Positions 16,849 to 25,244 are shown, numbered from the stretch's first letter. The stretch: 64,000 bases of DNA from Alkalihalobacillus sp. LMS6 (GCF_024362765.1 NZ_CP093302.1:3347564-3411563); one strand, 5' to 3'. Notes: a model not told the origin generated them from the sequence alone. Made by a program: numbers and translations.

Positions 16849-17310
16849 TTATTCTTCTCCACCATCAACGTATAACATGGAAAGGAATGCTTGAAAGTTG
16901 TCAGCAAGCCGATATTCCACCGTTTCCACGTATGATTCAACATACACGACCGGAGGCTCCACCTTAGTCTGCCGATAATCAAATCCAAACCATGTATGAC
17001 CCGTTCCACCAAATAAAACAATGCCTCTCGGTAATTCCCATTCGTTGATAAGCTTGTCGGAATCCAGAATGCCACCATCCTCACCAATTCCAAAGATCTC
17101 GTCAATTCCAAGGAACGTTTCTTGAATTTCTTTTGAGGGGCTTGGCACCGCATTTGCTGTTATCCAGCCACCATTTTGAATGTTTACTTGCTCTATATAT
17201 GCACTTGGTAATGCCACACCAAAGTGTTTCTCAGCCTCCACAATCATCTTTTCTGTAACACGAGGTAGCACTGTTCCACCATTGTCTTCTGACCAAATTG
17301 ATTTCATCAC
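16849..17310 (-). CDS. SMI1/KNR4 (SUKH) family protein
   Basis: A 153-residue single-domain SUKH protein. Its order of motifs is typical: TEKMIVEAEKHFGVALPSAY, the QNGGWI turn, GIDEIFGI, ELPRGIVLFGGTGHTWFGFDYR, then VVYVE and LADNFQAFLSML. Many SUKH proteins are immunity proteins against contact-dependent toxins, others have housekeeping roles. No polymorphic toxin gene is adjacent here, so it may be an orphan immunity gene. The short Lys-poor acidic sequence is normal for the family. Confidence 0.85.
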   Translation of the reverse strand: MMKSIWSEDNGGTVLPRVTEKMIVEAEKHFGVALPSAYIEQVNIQNGGWITANAVPSPSKEIQETFLGIDEIFGIGEDGGILDSDKLINEWELPRGIVLFGGTGHTWFGFDYRQTKVEPPVVYVESYVETVEYRLADNFQAFLSMLYVDGGEE

Positions 17311-17412
17311 ACATTCACCCTAGCTTTTTAAACGTTCTAATTCCTTTTATTATAGTGAAAGGCAATCTATTTTGGTAAATAATTTTAAAGAATTGCTTTA
17401 GCTTTGATGTAG

Positions 17413-17511
17413 TTTCACATTCATGCAATAAAAACGCCTAAAGAAATGGCGCAAATCCTTACCACGATGACGTTATATGATCCTGCGTTTGCGGCAGGCT
17501 TAAAAAAGTAA
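17413..17511 (+). pseudogene. C-terminal gene remnant without a start
   Basis: An open stretch after a TAG at 17410-17412 reads AIKTPKEMAQILTTM then TLYDPAFAAGLKK and a TAA. It has protein-like composition and a natural-looking C-terminus but no start codon or ribosome site. It looks like the tail of a deleted gene. The parent family is not recognised. Confidence 0.35.
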
Positions 17512-17535
17512 TGCCTTATCCTTTCATACAAAAAA

Positions 17536-17578
17536 GAACCCTTATAAATGACATTGGTTCATTCATAAAGGTTCTTTT
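17536..17578. terminator. Bidirectional intrinsic terminator
   Basis: GAACCCTTATAAATGA pairs with TCATTCATAAAGGTTC with two mismatches, with TTTT on the plus side and a run of six T on the minus strand. It ends the deoxyribosyltransferase-like gene. Confidence 0.8.
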
Positions 17579-17594
17579 ACGTCTTTATAGCGCC

Positions 17595-18020
17595 TTACGT
17601 CACGTCTCCTTCATAAGGAATCTTTCGTAAACGATAAAACGAATATTCATCCAATTGCCTAAATGAATCAACGTATGCATGTAGACTTTCCGTAATCATA
17701 ATATTGACAGGTTCTTCATTGATATGGAGGATTACAATCGGTTTTTGATTCGCATACGCAAACCCAATTTCCCACATCGTACCTGCATCTTGTTCATCAT
17801 AGATCGCCACAACCACATCTGATTGTAAAATCGCCGCACGATCATCCCTAAACGTTTCAGCTCTCCACTCTCGCGAACCAAAAGGCAAGGATTCATTTTG
17901 ATGCTCACGCGGACTAAACACAAGCAACCCTTTAGCACGAAGAATTCCTTCCGTCTTTTCTACCTTTTGAAGCTGCTGATCATTGAAGAAACCAGCTGCG
18001 AGATACACACGTACTGTCAC
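17595..18020 (-). CDS. Nucleoside 2-deoxyribosyltransferase-like protein
   Basis: A protein of about 141 residues with the deoxyribosyltransferase fold: VYLAAGFFNDQQ at the N-terminus, a central RDDRAAILQSDVVVAIYD (Asp-rich substrate loop) and DAGTMWEIGFAYANQKPIV, where the Glu of the GTxWEIG motif is the nucleophile. It would transfer or hydrolyse deoxyribosyl groups of nucleosides. GTG at 18018-18020 is chosen because GGAGGGG lies 5-11 bases upstream; an ATG six codons earlier overlaps that ribosome site and has none of its own. Confidence 0.83.
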   Translation of the reverse strand: MTVRVYLAAGFFNDQQLQKVEKTEGILRAKGLLVFSPREHQNESLPFGSREWRAETFRDDRAAILQSDVVVAIYDEQDAGTMWEIGFAYANQKPIVILHINEEPVNIMITESLHAYVDSFRQLDEYSFYRLRKIPYEGDVT

Positions 18021-18150
18021 ATCGAACAACCCCTCCATTAAAAACGTGCATAGTATTGGAGTATATGATGCAACGGATAAAGGTGTTCATTTATAAAACT
18101 CTTCAAAGTACAAAAGAAACTAAACGCACCGCACAATGTTGACAGTGGGT

Positions 18151-18516
18151 TTACGTACAAGAAAAATGGGAACGATCTAATGCTGTCTTTTGAAATTTCG
18201 TTATTTCCCAGTCCCCATAAGCCGTTCCTTCATTAGTAAACATCATTTTCACGTTGAAAGCATGCTTTTGATTATAGGCCACTATGTCTACAAGAAACCG
18301 TTCTCCTTCAATTGTTTGTTTAAACGAATGACTGCTTACGCAACGAAATTCCATAGGTTGATTAAATCGCATTTTTAATTCATTTGAGATATACACAAAT
18401 AATAACGATTCAATGATTTGCTCTTGATCCCTTTGAGTACTCGCCTCTGCATGCACCATTTCCGGAGCAGAGAGGATAAAGACAACAAGAAAAACGGACT
18501 GTAAGAATGGTTTCAT
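18151..18516 (-). CDS. Secreted protein, DUF3888-like
   Basis: A 121-residue protein with a signal peptide (residues 1-23, cut near VHA-EA). The mature part has QIIESLLFVYISNELKMRF and ends DWEITKFQKTALDRSHFSCT; two cysteines (FRC and SCT) could form a disulfide outside the cell. The pattern recalls the DUF3888 family of small secreted Bacillus proteins, but I could not align it. It has a GAGGGC ribosome site. Function unknown. Confidence 0.62.
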   Translation of the reverse strand: MKPFLQSVFLVVFILSAPEMVHAEASTQRDQEQIIESLLFVYISNELKMRFNQPMEFRCVSSHSFKQTIEGERFLVDIVAYNQKHAFNVKMMFTNEGTAYGDWEITKFQKTALDRSHFSCT

Positions 18517-18687
18517 AATTTAGATGCCCTCTTTTTCATTTAATTAGACATAGCATCTCCAACTTCAATACTTTCATAAAACATAAATGCGCTCATGAAA
18601 AATTATCCTAGATATTCCGACATGAACGCTTAAATTAAAGGGTACGATGTAAACAGAGCATTTGTTTAGTAAAAAGGAGAATCATGG

Positions 18688-19221
18688 ATGACGATTACGA
18701 TTAGACAAGAAATTAAATCAGACTACCCTATAACGGAAACAGTGATTGAAGAGGCTTTTAAAAACGAAGAACAGAGTAATCATCAGGAGCACTTACTAGT
18801 AGGGAAAATCCGCAAATCGGATGCGTTTATTCCTCAACTTTCACTGGTGGCAGTCCATGAGGATGAAGAGATTGTTGGGCACATCCTGCTTTCACACATT
18901 ACGATTGTGAATGGAGAAAGTGCCGTTGATTCTTTAGCGCTCGCTCCTGTGTCCGTTACACCTTCTTATCAAAATAAAGGCATAGGCAGTCAATTAATTC
19001 ACACTGCCCTACAACAAGCCAAAGATCTTGGTTACGAATCTGTGATCGTCCTTGGCCACGATGCCTACTATCCTAAGTTCGGATTCAAAAGAGCGAGTAC
19101 GTTTAATATTAAAGCACCCTTTGATGTTCCAGATGAAGCATTTATGGCACTTGAATTAACCCCTCATGCGCTCGATCAAGTAACAGGAGTTGTTCAATAC
19201 TCTAAACCGTTTACGGAGTAG
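18688..19221 (+). CDS. GNAT family N-acetyltransferase, YhbS-like
   Basis: A 177-residue GNAT protein. The acetyl-CoA signature is SVTPSYQNKGIGSQLIHTAL near residues 90-109, followed by the YhbS-type VIVLGHDAYYPKFGF. The C-terminal IKAPFDVPDEAFMALEL also marks this subgroup. The start has AAAAAGGAG 11 bases upstream. It is a single-gene unit ending at a shared terminator. Acceptor unknown. Confidence 0.88.
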   Translation: MTITIRQEIKSDYPITETVIEEAFKNEEQSNHQEHLLVGKIRKSDAFIPQLSLVAVHEDEEIVGHILLSHITIVNGESAVDSLALAPVSVTPSYQNKGIGSQLIHTALQQAKDLGYESVIVLGHDAYYPKFGFKRASTFNIKAPFDVPDEAFMALELTPHALDQVTGVVQYSKPFTE

Positions 19222-19243
19222 ATTTTACAGAATCGTCTTTAGC

Positions 19244-19282
19244 AAAAAAAGTCACGACTCTAGTTGAGCCGTGACTTTTTAT
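19244..19282. terminator. Bidirectional intrinsic terminator
   Basis: AAAAAGTCACG pairs with CGTGACTTTTT around a 13-base loop. It serves both the acetyltransferase gene and the convergent yoxD-like gene. Confidence 0.85.
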
Positions 19283-19998
19283 TATGGGTTGTTTGACCAT
19301 AAGCCAGCATGTTTAAGAACAACACGTGGATGCAGCTTTAACTGGGCGACCATGAGATCGGCCATGTCTTCTGGTTGCATCACTTTTTCAGGATTTCCGT
19401 CTGTTAGATTTAAGTCTTTCGCCATATCGGTTGCCACTGTACTTGGCGTAAGAGCCGTAACACGTACATTCTGCTTGCGCACTTCCATCATAAGCGATTC
19501 AGTCATCCCGATCAAAGCAGCTTTTGAAGCCGTGTAGGCGCTAGTAGCTGGTGCGCCTTTTTGACCGGCGGTTGAAGCAATGTTAATGATGTCTCCTGTT
19601 TGGCGCTCGACCATTTCTGGCAATACTGCGCGAGTCGTATAATAAACACCTTTTACGTTGACATCAATAATGTTTGTCCACTCGTCTGGTGTTAAATCCA
19701 TGAAACCACCAAATTTTGAAATACCCGCATTGTTGATTAATACATCAATCGGTCCTAATTCGGTGCGAATGCTTTCAACAGCGCTTGTAATGGATTCCAA
19801 ATCCTCAATGCTTGCTGCGGCAATGGCAACGTTGACATCATACGCTTTTAACTCTTCTGCTACATTTTGCAAGTTTTCAAGGGTACGACCAACAAGACCA
19901 ACGTGCATGCCTTCTTTCGCAAACGCGATAGCGGTAGCGCGTCCAATTCCTCGACCCGCTCCTGTAATTAACGCGACTTTTCCAGTAATTGATTCCAT
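19282..19998 (-). CDS. yoxD: 3-oxoacyl-ACP reductase-like SDR (YoxD)
   Basis: A 238-residue SDR. The cofactor loop is TGAGRGIG at residues 13-20, NNAG follows strand 4, and the catalytic set is Ser in NIASTAGQ, Tyr and Lys in [10 protein letters not shown]. The length and the C-terminal [17 protein letters not shown] and AGLWSNNP match B. subtilis YoxD as I remember it. It is FabG-like but lies outside any fatty-acid cluster, so its natural substrate is uncertain. AGGAGTG precedes the ATG. Confidence 0.9.
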   Translation of the reverse strand: MESITGKVALITGAGRGIGRATAIAFAKEGMHVGLVGRTLENLQNVAEELKAYDVNVAIAAASIEDLESITSAVESIRTELGPIDVLINNAGISKFGGFMDLTPDEWTNIIDVNVKGVYYTTRAVLPEMVERQTGDIINIASTAGQKGAPATSAYTASKAALIGMTESLMMEVRKQNVRVTALTPSTVATDMAKDLNLTDGNPEKVMQPEDMADLMVAQLKLHPRVVLKHAGLWSNNP

Positions 19999-20120
19999 TT
20001 TTTCACTCCTATAAATGAGATTGTTCTATTCTAGCTTATCTAAAATCGGAACGCAAAACTGAATAATTTACTCATGATTGTCCAGCCCGCTTCATATAGT
20101 GGACAAGGAGGTGAGTATAA

Positions 20121-20750
20121 ATGGTCGTGAGTGTCATGGTTAGCTTTCTAATTCTCGGTTTAAGTTTAGGTGCGCCGATCGGTCCAGTCAACGCCGCGAG
20201 AATTGAAAAAGGAATTCAAAATGGATTCGCTCATTCATGGATGGTCGGCTTCGGAAGTCTAATGGCTGATGGCATTTTCATGTCTTGCGTATATCTAGGA
20301 CTTCATCACTTTATAGAAACGCCATTTATCCAATCATTCCTCTGGCTCTTTGGTGCATTTGTGTTGCTTTATTCCGGAATTGAAGGGATGATGCGATCAA
20401 ATCGATTTTCCATTATTGAAAATCGCAATAAAGATAGCCTCATTCACTGTTTTTTTAACGGCCTTCTACTCTCAATATCGAACCCCATGTCGATGATGTT
20501 TTGGCTTGGAATTTATGGATCGATTATGGTGAAAACAGCTGAAACCGCAACAAACCAACAGCTGCTTATCTATACACTAATGATTTTCATTGGCCTAACC
20601 ATTTGGGATCTCTTTGTTGCTTCAATGACAAGTGGTGGGAGGCGCTTCCTCACACCAGCAACCTTAAAGCTTATTGCGCTTTTGTCAGGTCTATCCCTTG
20701 TCGCATTTGGGGTATACTTTGCGATACACGGCATTCAACTGTTTTTATAA
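20121..20750 (+). CDS. LysE family amino acid exporter
   Basis: A 209-residue membrane protein with six hydrophobic segments. The N-terminal LSLGAPIGPVNAARIEKGIQNG is the LysE/RhtB signature (GxxxGP), and the central ISNPMSMMFWLGIYG is the second conserved loop (NP motif). These proteins export lysine, threonine, homoserine lactones or related solutes. A perfect AAGGAGGTGAG ribosome site is present. It ends at a terminator shared with rtcB. Confidence 0.88.
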   Translation: MVVSVMVSFLILGLSLGAPIGPVNAARIEKGIQNGFAHSWMVGFGSLMADGIFMSCVYLGLHHFIETPFIQSFLWLFGAFVLLYSGIEGMMRSNRFSIIENRNKDSLIHCFFNGLLLSISNPMSMMFWLGIYGSIMVKTAETATNQQLLIYTLMIFIGLTIWDLFVASMTSGGRRFLTPATLKLIALLSGLSLVAFGVYFAIHGIQLFL

Positions 20751-20755
20751 TTCAG

Positions 20756-20792
20756 AAAGACCTTTCGGATCAACCAAAAGGTCTTTTTCTAT
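20756..20792. terminator. Bidirectional intrinsic terminator
   Basis: AAAGACCTTTCGG pairs with CCAAAAGGTCTTT around a 5-base loop, with five T following on the plus strand and a matching A-run for the minus strand. It lies between the lysE-like gene and rtcB stop codons. Confidence 0.82.
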
Positions 20793-21979
20793 TTTGCTTT
20801 AAAATTATAAAGTGGCTTCATAATCTGATTCACTTCAACTGTCGCATCAATTTGCTCAAGAATTTCTTTCATTGGTTTGTAGACCATCGGCGCTTCATCA
20901 ATGGTTTCTTCTGATAAAGACGTCGTCCATATCCCCCTCATCGTTTCTTGAAACTCATTTAAATTGAACAGTTTTTTTGCTTTTCTTCGACTCATCAATC
21001 GACCTGCTCCGTGAGGACCAGAGTAGTTCCAATCCGGGTTCCCTTTTCCTGTCGCAAGAATGCTACCATCTCGCATATTAATGGGGATGATGACACGCTC
21101 TGCTTTTTTCGCTGAAATGGCCCCTTTTCGTAAGATCTTATTGTGTAGATCAATGTAATTATGAATCGTTGTAAAAGAATCTGAGATTTTCCAACCCAAC
21201 TTTTCCACAATCTCATTTACCATTGCTTTCCTGTTTAGCAACGCATAATGTTGAGCAATCCCCATATCGTTCATATAGTCAGCAAATCCCTCACCTTCAA
21301 GGAATGCTAATTCTTTTTTTATCCCCGGATGCTTATAGCTAGAAAGGGCTTCTTCAATTTCATGATTTCGGTTTTCCTTTTTCAATTCAGCAATCAGTGC
21401 GTCTCTTTCTTGTTTATACGCCATTAGCTCATCATACGCCCGATTTTGATAGTGCTCCGCAATTTGCTTACCCAAATTTCTTGATCCTGAATGAATGACA
21501 AGGGCGATTTTATCACCGTACTCATTTAACTCGACAAAATGATTGCCTCCACCAAGGGTCCCAATGCTGCTCAACGCACGATCTAGCTTAAAGGGCGCGC
21601 GAATCGATGCAAAATCCACTTCTTTTGCATATTGATGGCGTTTGTTCTGTGCCCTAATTTGAAAGCCATGAGGGATATGCTTGCGAATGACCTCATCCAA
21701 CTGATCAAAGTTTACGCCTTTTTCTGGTTTATGTAGAATCGCAACTTCTAGCCCACATCCGATATCCACACCGACAAGGTTTGGGACAATTTTATCTGTG
21801 ATCGTCATCGTCGTGCCAATTGTACACCCCGCTCCTGCATGGGTATCAGGCATGATTCGAATGGTTGAACCTTCAACAAACGATTGATTACATAACTCCA
21901 CGATTTGATCCATTGCAGATGGATCAATGGTATTTGTGAAGATTTTTGCAGTATTATAGCTTCCTTTTGCTTCAATCAT
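20789..21979 (-). CDS. rtcB: RtcB family RNA ligase
   Basis: A 396-residue RtcB of the short bacterial type. It has the metal-binding GVDIGCG (Asp and Cys), LGGGNHFVEL (His), VIHSGSRNLG (His), a coiled insertion around residues 190-235, and the guanylylation region near the C-terminus (HGAGRLMSRRKA, with the active His). RtcB seals RNA ends carrying 2',3'-cyclic phosphate or 3'-phosphate with 5'-OH, using GTP. No archease gene is adjacent, so it would act alone or its activator lies elsewhere. AAAGGAG precedes the ATG. A toxin-type small gene lies just upstream. Confidence 0.9.
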   Translation of the reverse strand: MIEAKGSYNTAKIFTNTIDPSAMDQIVELCNQSFVEGSTIRIMPDTHAGAGCTIGTTMTITDKIVPNLVGVDIGCGLEVAILHKPEKGVNFDQLDEVIRKHIPHGFQIRAQNKRHQYAKEVDFASIRAPFKLDRALSSIGTLGGGNHFVELNEYGDKIALVIHSGSRNLGKQIAEHYQNRAYDELMAYKQERDALIAELKKENRNHEIEEALSSYKHPGIKKELAFLEGEGFADYMNDMGIAQHYALLNRKAMVNEIVEKLGWKISDSFTTIHNYIDLHNKILRKGAISAKKAERVIIPINMRDGSILATGKGNPDWNYSGPHGAGRLMSRRKAKKLFNLNEFQETMRGIWTTSLSEETIDEAPMVYKPMKEILEQIDATVEVNQIMKPLYNFKAK

Positions 21980-22045
21980 TTGATTCAGCTCCTTTCTCTT
22001 ATTATATGCGACAATTGAATAAATCGAGAATGTTTTTACAATTCA

Positions 22046-22075
22046 TTGACGGTGATCTACCATTCCTTTTAAAAT
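22046..22075 (+). promoter_or_regulatory. Candidate promoter of an antisense RNA to the holin-like toxin
   Basis: TTGACG and TAAAAT are 18 bases apart on the plus strand. Transcription would start near 22082 and run into the 3' end of the toxin transcript, the geometry of B. subtilis bsrG/SR4-type type I modules. No plus-strand gene follows for 300 bases, so an RNA product is the simplest reading. No clear plus-strand terminator was found. Confidence 0.45.
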
Positions 22076-22079
22076 AAGC

Positions 22080-22108
22080 AAAAACCCTCATTCTTATGAG
22101 AACGAGGG
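22080..22108 (-). terminator. Terminator of the toxin transcript
   Basis: On the minus strand, CCCTCGTTCT and AGAATGAGGG form a 10-position stem (one mismatch) closed by CATA and followed by TTTTTG. It lies 33 bases after the toxin stop. Confidence 0.8.
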
Positions 22109-22140
22109 CTACAGGTCGAGGTCGTGTCAAATCGCTTTAT

Positions 22141-22257
22141 TTATTTCCCTTTTTTCAACAGCACAATCGAGATGACGAGCATGAGTAGCGAAATCACAAA
22201 CGAGGAGACAGTCGCACCAACTGCAATTATAAGATTTAATGCTTCATAGGAAGACAA
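22141..22257 (-). CDS. Putative holin-like type I toxin (38 residues)
   Basis: A small ORF reads (M)SSYEALNLIIAVGATV, a hydrophobic span SSFVISLLMLVISIVLL, and a Lys tail KKGK. The (S/T)xYEAL opening plus one membrane helix and basic tail is the signature of the holin-like toxin family of Bacillus type I modules. TTG at 22255-22257 is chosen since AAAGGGGTGG lies just upstream and family members begin at this point; in-frame ATGs at 22275 and 22278 lack a ribosome site. It would insert in the membrane and depolarise the cell if not silenced by an antisense RNA. Confidence 0.72.
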   Translation of the reverse strand: MSSYEALNLIIAVGATVSSFVISLLMLVISIVLLKKGK

Positions 22258-22398
22258 CGCCCCACCCCTTTCCATCATCGCACACGACAATGTAATGACC
22301 TGTATTCCTTAATGAGATAATAACTGATTATGATCCTAATTTTTGCATGAAACACTACTTTGGACTTGGTTTCCCAATACGCTTAGGAGGCTTACTCA

Positions 22399-23100
22399 AT
22401 GAAACAAATTATCGCATTAGGGGGCGGCGGGTTCTCAATGGAACCTGAACATCCGTTCCTTGACGACTACATCTTGCAGCAAGCAGATACACCAAATCCC
22501 AAAATCTGTTTCCTGCCAACAGCAAGTGGCGATTCAGCTGGTTATATTGAACGTTTTTACAACGCTTTTGAATCAAAACCATGCACGAGCAGTCATTTAT
22601 CCTTATTCAAACCTCCTACCCGAGATTTACGATCATTCATTCTCGAAAAAGATGTTGTATACGTTGGTGGAGGGAACACGGTGAATATGCTTTTGCTTTG
22701 GAAGCATTGGGGACTGGACAAGATTCTTGAAGAAGCCTATGAACAGGGCACGATCCTTACTGGATTAAGCGCTGGCTCCATTTGTTGGTTTGAAGAAGGA
22801 ATAACTGATTCTTATGGAGCTGGATTGGAACCCATTAGCGGATTAGGACTTTTATCAGGAAGTCACGCGCCTCATTACGATGGGGAGCACGAGCGGCGAC
22901 CAACGTTTCAGCGATTGATTAGCGAAACGAGAATTCAAGCCGGCATTGCCGCAGATGATGGCGTCGGTCTCCACTATAAAAATGGATCATTAGCCGCAAT
23001 CATCAAGTCTCGCAAGAATGCACATGCCCATCGCGTCGAAGTCGTTCATGGCGCAGTAAAAGAAACACGCTTAAAAAGTATCTATTTAGGTGATGTCTAA
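22399..23100 (+). CDS. Peptidase E family (S51) serine peptidase, YgaJ-like
   Basis: A 233-residue cytoplasmic protein of peptidase family S51. The nucleophile elbow is GLSAGSICW (Ser near residue 124), VVYVGGGNTVNML lies before it, and SGSHAPHYD carries the likely catalytic His. Peptidase E releases N-terminal Asp from dipeptides; Bacillus YgaJ-type members are less characterised. TTAGGAGG precedes the ATG. It is transcribed alone. Confidence 0.87.
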   Translation: MKQIIALGGGGFSMEPEHPFLDDYILQQADTPNPKICFLPTASGDSAGYIERFYNAFESKPCTSSHLSLFKPPTRDLRSFILEKDVVYVGGGNTVNMLLLWKHWGLDKILEEAYEQGTILTGLSAGSICWFEEGITDSYGAGLEPISGLGLLSGSHAPHYDGEHERRPTFQRLISETRIQAGIAADDGVGLHYKNGSLAAIIKSRKNAHAHRVEVVHGAVKETRLKSIYLGDV

Positions 23101-23101
23101 A

Positions 23102-23142
23102 CAAAAAATCTTCATGAATGATGATTCATCACTCATGAAGAT
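23102..23142 (-). terminator. Intrinsic terminator after the dioxygenase gene
   Basis: ATCTTCATGA and TCATGAAGAT pair perfectly over 10 bp. On the minus strand the stem is followed by six T. It also lies directly after the peptidase E stop. Confidence 0.75.
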
Positions 23143-23156
23143 TGGTTTCACCTCTA

Positions 23157-24104
23157 TTACGTACGTAATGGCTTTAATTTTGCTTCAATTTCTTTACGCT
23201 TTGGCTCAAGAAATGGCGGCAACGACAGCTCCTTGCCTAAATCTTCTAGCTTTTCGTCGATATCAAAGCCTGGTCCATCTGTTGCTAACTCATACAAGAT
23301 ACCATTTGGCTCTCTAAAATAAAGTGATTTAAAATAGTACCGATCCACAAAGCCAGACGTGGTAAAGCCTTCTTTTTCAATATGATCGACCCACTGACGA
23401 AGCTCTTCTTCCGTCTCAACACGGAACGCAATATGATGCACACTGCCTCTACCTTCCCGCGCTTTAGGAAGATCTTTGTTTTCTTCTACATGAATTTCAC
23501 TTGAGAGTCCGTTTTCATCTAGTGCAAAAACATGGACTGTATAATCTCCATTGGTATATTGCCCTGTTTTAGTAAAACCTAGCACATCAGTCAATACTTG
23601 AATTGTTGGTTCCGCATAACGAACTTGTAAAGTCGCTGGGCCAAGGCCGATAATCGCATGTTCTCCAGACACTTCGTCTGTCCCGTTTTCAAGAACAGGC
23701 GATGCGTCCTGATCTACAACAAGGCTCATTCGATGACCGTCAGGATCTTGGAATGGTAAAACAAGCACACCATTTCGCTCGTGAATCTCTTCGTGCTCAA
23801 CTTGAAACTTATTGAACCGCTCAGACCAGAATTGAAGCGCTTCATTAGATGGAACGAGCAACCCAATTTCATAAATACGGTTTGTTCCCTCCCGCTTTTG
23901 AGCGAGTAATGGAATTTCAAAAAATGTAACCTCGGTGCCTGGAGAACCTTTCGAATCTGCGTAAAACAAATGATAATTTGACGTGTTATCTTGGTTCACT
24001 GTTTTTTTCACTAATCGCATACCGAGAATGTTTCTGTAGAAAGCTAAATTACGTTCTGCATTTGCCGTTAGAGAAGATACATGGTGATGGCCTTTAAGTT
24101 TCAT
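23157..24104 (-). CDS. Ring-cleaving dioxygenase, VOC family (MhqA/MhqO type)
   Basis: A 315-residue protein of two tandem vicinal-oxygen-chelate modules. The first opens GHHHVSSLTANAERNLAFY with GMRLVKKTVNQD and SPGTEVTFFE; the second has GSVHHIAFRVETEEELRQW and ILYELATDGPGF. The His/His/Glu metal ligands are present (GHHHVSS, VHHIAF, LYELA). B. subtilis MhqA/MhqO proteins detoxify quinones. ATG at 24102-24104 is chosen over a GTG three codons earlier because AAAAGGAG lies eight bases before it. It diverges from a hydrolase and MarR gene with a palindrome between, which suggests a quinone-response unit. Confidence 0.88.
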   Translation of the reverse strand: MKLKGHHHVSSLTANAERNLAFYRNILGMRLVKKTVNQDNTSNYHLFYADSKGSPGTEVTFFEIPLLAQKREGTNRIYEIGLLVPSNEALQFWSERFNKFQVEHEEIHERNGVLVLPFQDPDGHRMSLVVDQDASPVLENGTDEVSGEHAIIGLGPATLQVRYAEPTIQVLTDVLGFTKTGQYTNGDYTVHVFALDENGLSSEIHVEENKDLPKAREGRGSVHHIAFRVETEEELRQWVDHIEKEGFTTSGFVDRYYFKSLYFREPNGILYELATDGPGFDIDEKLEDLGKELSLPPFLEPKRKEIEAKLKPLRT

Positions 24105-24140
24105 GGGTGTCACTCCTTTTTCTAATCTTGATTTATTTAT

Positions 24141-24156
24141 AGTTTACAGGTAAACT
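24141..24156. promoter_or_regulatory. MarR-type operator between dioxygenase and hydrolase genes
   Basis: AGTTTAC-AG-GTAAACT is a perfect 7-bp inverted repeat in the divergent promoter region. Close variants recur at 54606-54623 and 54705-54722 next to a second MarR gene. Confidence 0.72.
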
Positions 24157-24188
24157 GAATAAGAGTCAATTTTAAGGGAGGGTTTTTC

Positions 24189-24803
24189 ATGCGTTATTTC
24201 TATCATCGTAGTCAAACGACAACAGATACATTCATTTTGCTTCACGGAAGTGCTGGAAGAGAATCCGATTTACTTGAAATCGCAGGTGATTTAGATGTCT
24301 CTTTCTCCGTCATCGGCTTACGAGGAGACGTCCAGGATGAAAAAGGCTTTCGTTATTTTTCTCGTCCAACGAACGGAGCGTTTGATTATGATGATATCAA
24401 CGCTCGTACGGAAGACATTCACAATACCATTAAAGATCTTCTAAAAAAGAACGGCTCGATGGATACGCGCCTTCATTTGATTGGATATTCCAATGGAGCG
24501 AATGTTGCCACAAATTTAATGCGACGGTATCCAGAAGCCTATACAAGCGCCGTGTTGTTCCATCCAAGTCACCTGTTTCGTGATGCACGTGACATTGACC
24601 TAGATGGTAAAACGATTTTCATTTCCGCTGGTGCAACAGATACACTCGTTTCACCTGGAGATGCCTTCGCACTTGAAGCACAACTACAATCTTATGGTGC
24701 GCAAACCAAGCTCGCCTTAACCGATTATGGTCACGCCCTTACAACTGCTGACATCGAGGAAGCAACAAACTGGTGGAAAACCGTTCAAGGAAGCTCATCA
24801 TGA
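24189..24803 (+). CDS. Alpha/beta hydrolase, MhqD/carboxylesterase-like
   Basis: A 204-residue alpha/beta hydrolase of the small carboxylesterase/phospholipase group. FILLHGSAGRE is the oxyanion loop, LHLIGYSNGANVA carries the nucleophile Ser (GYSNG), TIFISAGATDTLVSP the Asp, and DYGHALT the catalytic His. B. subtilis MhqD holds the same place beside MhqR-controlled dioxygenases. The stop overlaps the MarR start (ATGA), so the two are coupled. Confidence 0.87.
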   Translation: MRYFYHRSQTTTDTFILLHGSAGRESDLLEIAGDLDVSFSVIGLRGDVQDEKGFRYFSRPTNGAFDYDDINARTEDIHNTIKDLLKKNGSMDTRLHLIGYSNGANVATNLMRRYPEAYTSAVLFHPSHLFRDARDIDLDGKTIFISAGATDTLVSPGDAFALEAQLQSYGAQTKLALTDYGHALTTADIEEATNWWKTVQGSSS

Positions 24804-25240
24804 AACAAAATGATAAAACAAAAGAAGAAGTGCTCGCACTCCTCGTCTGGTTTCGGTTGTCACGAACGTACCATCAAAGTCTAAAACGTTCAAACACTTT
24901 TTTAAAAAAGTGGGGCCTTACAGTTGCACAGTTCGACGTACTCGTCCAAGTTGGCACGCATAAACGATTATCACAACTTGATTTAGCCAATACCCTGCTT
25001 GTCACGAAAGGAAACATAACAAAGTTGCTTACGAAAATGGAAGAAAACGGCTGGATTTTACGGGAAAAAGAAAAAAAGTCCAAATACCTTTCGCTAGCGC
25101 CAAAAGGACAAGACCTATATAACGAAATTGTCCCGCAACAGGAACAACACCAAGCCGCCTATTTCGATCGATTAGATGGCGAAGAGTTAAAACAACTCCA
25201 TGAATTGCTAAAAAAAGTAGGCGAACCACAAGAAACGTAA
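24800..25240 (+). CDS. MarR family regulator, MhqR-like (paralogue 1)
   Basis: A 146-residue winged-helix repressor. The DNA-binding part reads LSQLDLANTLLVTKGNITKLLTKMEENGW, with the wing EKEKKSKYLSLAPKG. It is close to the second MarR protein at 53398-53826 (identical LLVTKGNITKLL recognition segment). The start at 24800 has AAGGAAG six bases upstream and forms an ATGA overlap with the hydrolase gene. In B. subtilis MhqR senses quinones and represses dioxygenase, hydrolase and azoreductase genes. A GAGCAGGAC stem-loop terminator follows. Confidence 0.87.
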   Translation: MKQNDKTKEEVLALLVWFRLSRTYHQSLKRSNTFLKKWGLTVAQFDVLVQVGTHKRLSQLDLANTLLVTKGNITKLLTKMEENGWILREKEKKSKYLSLAPKGQDLYNEIVPQQEQHQAAYFDRLDGEELKQLHELLKKVGEPQET

Positions 25241-25244
25241 ATAG

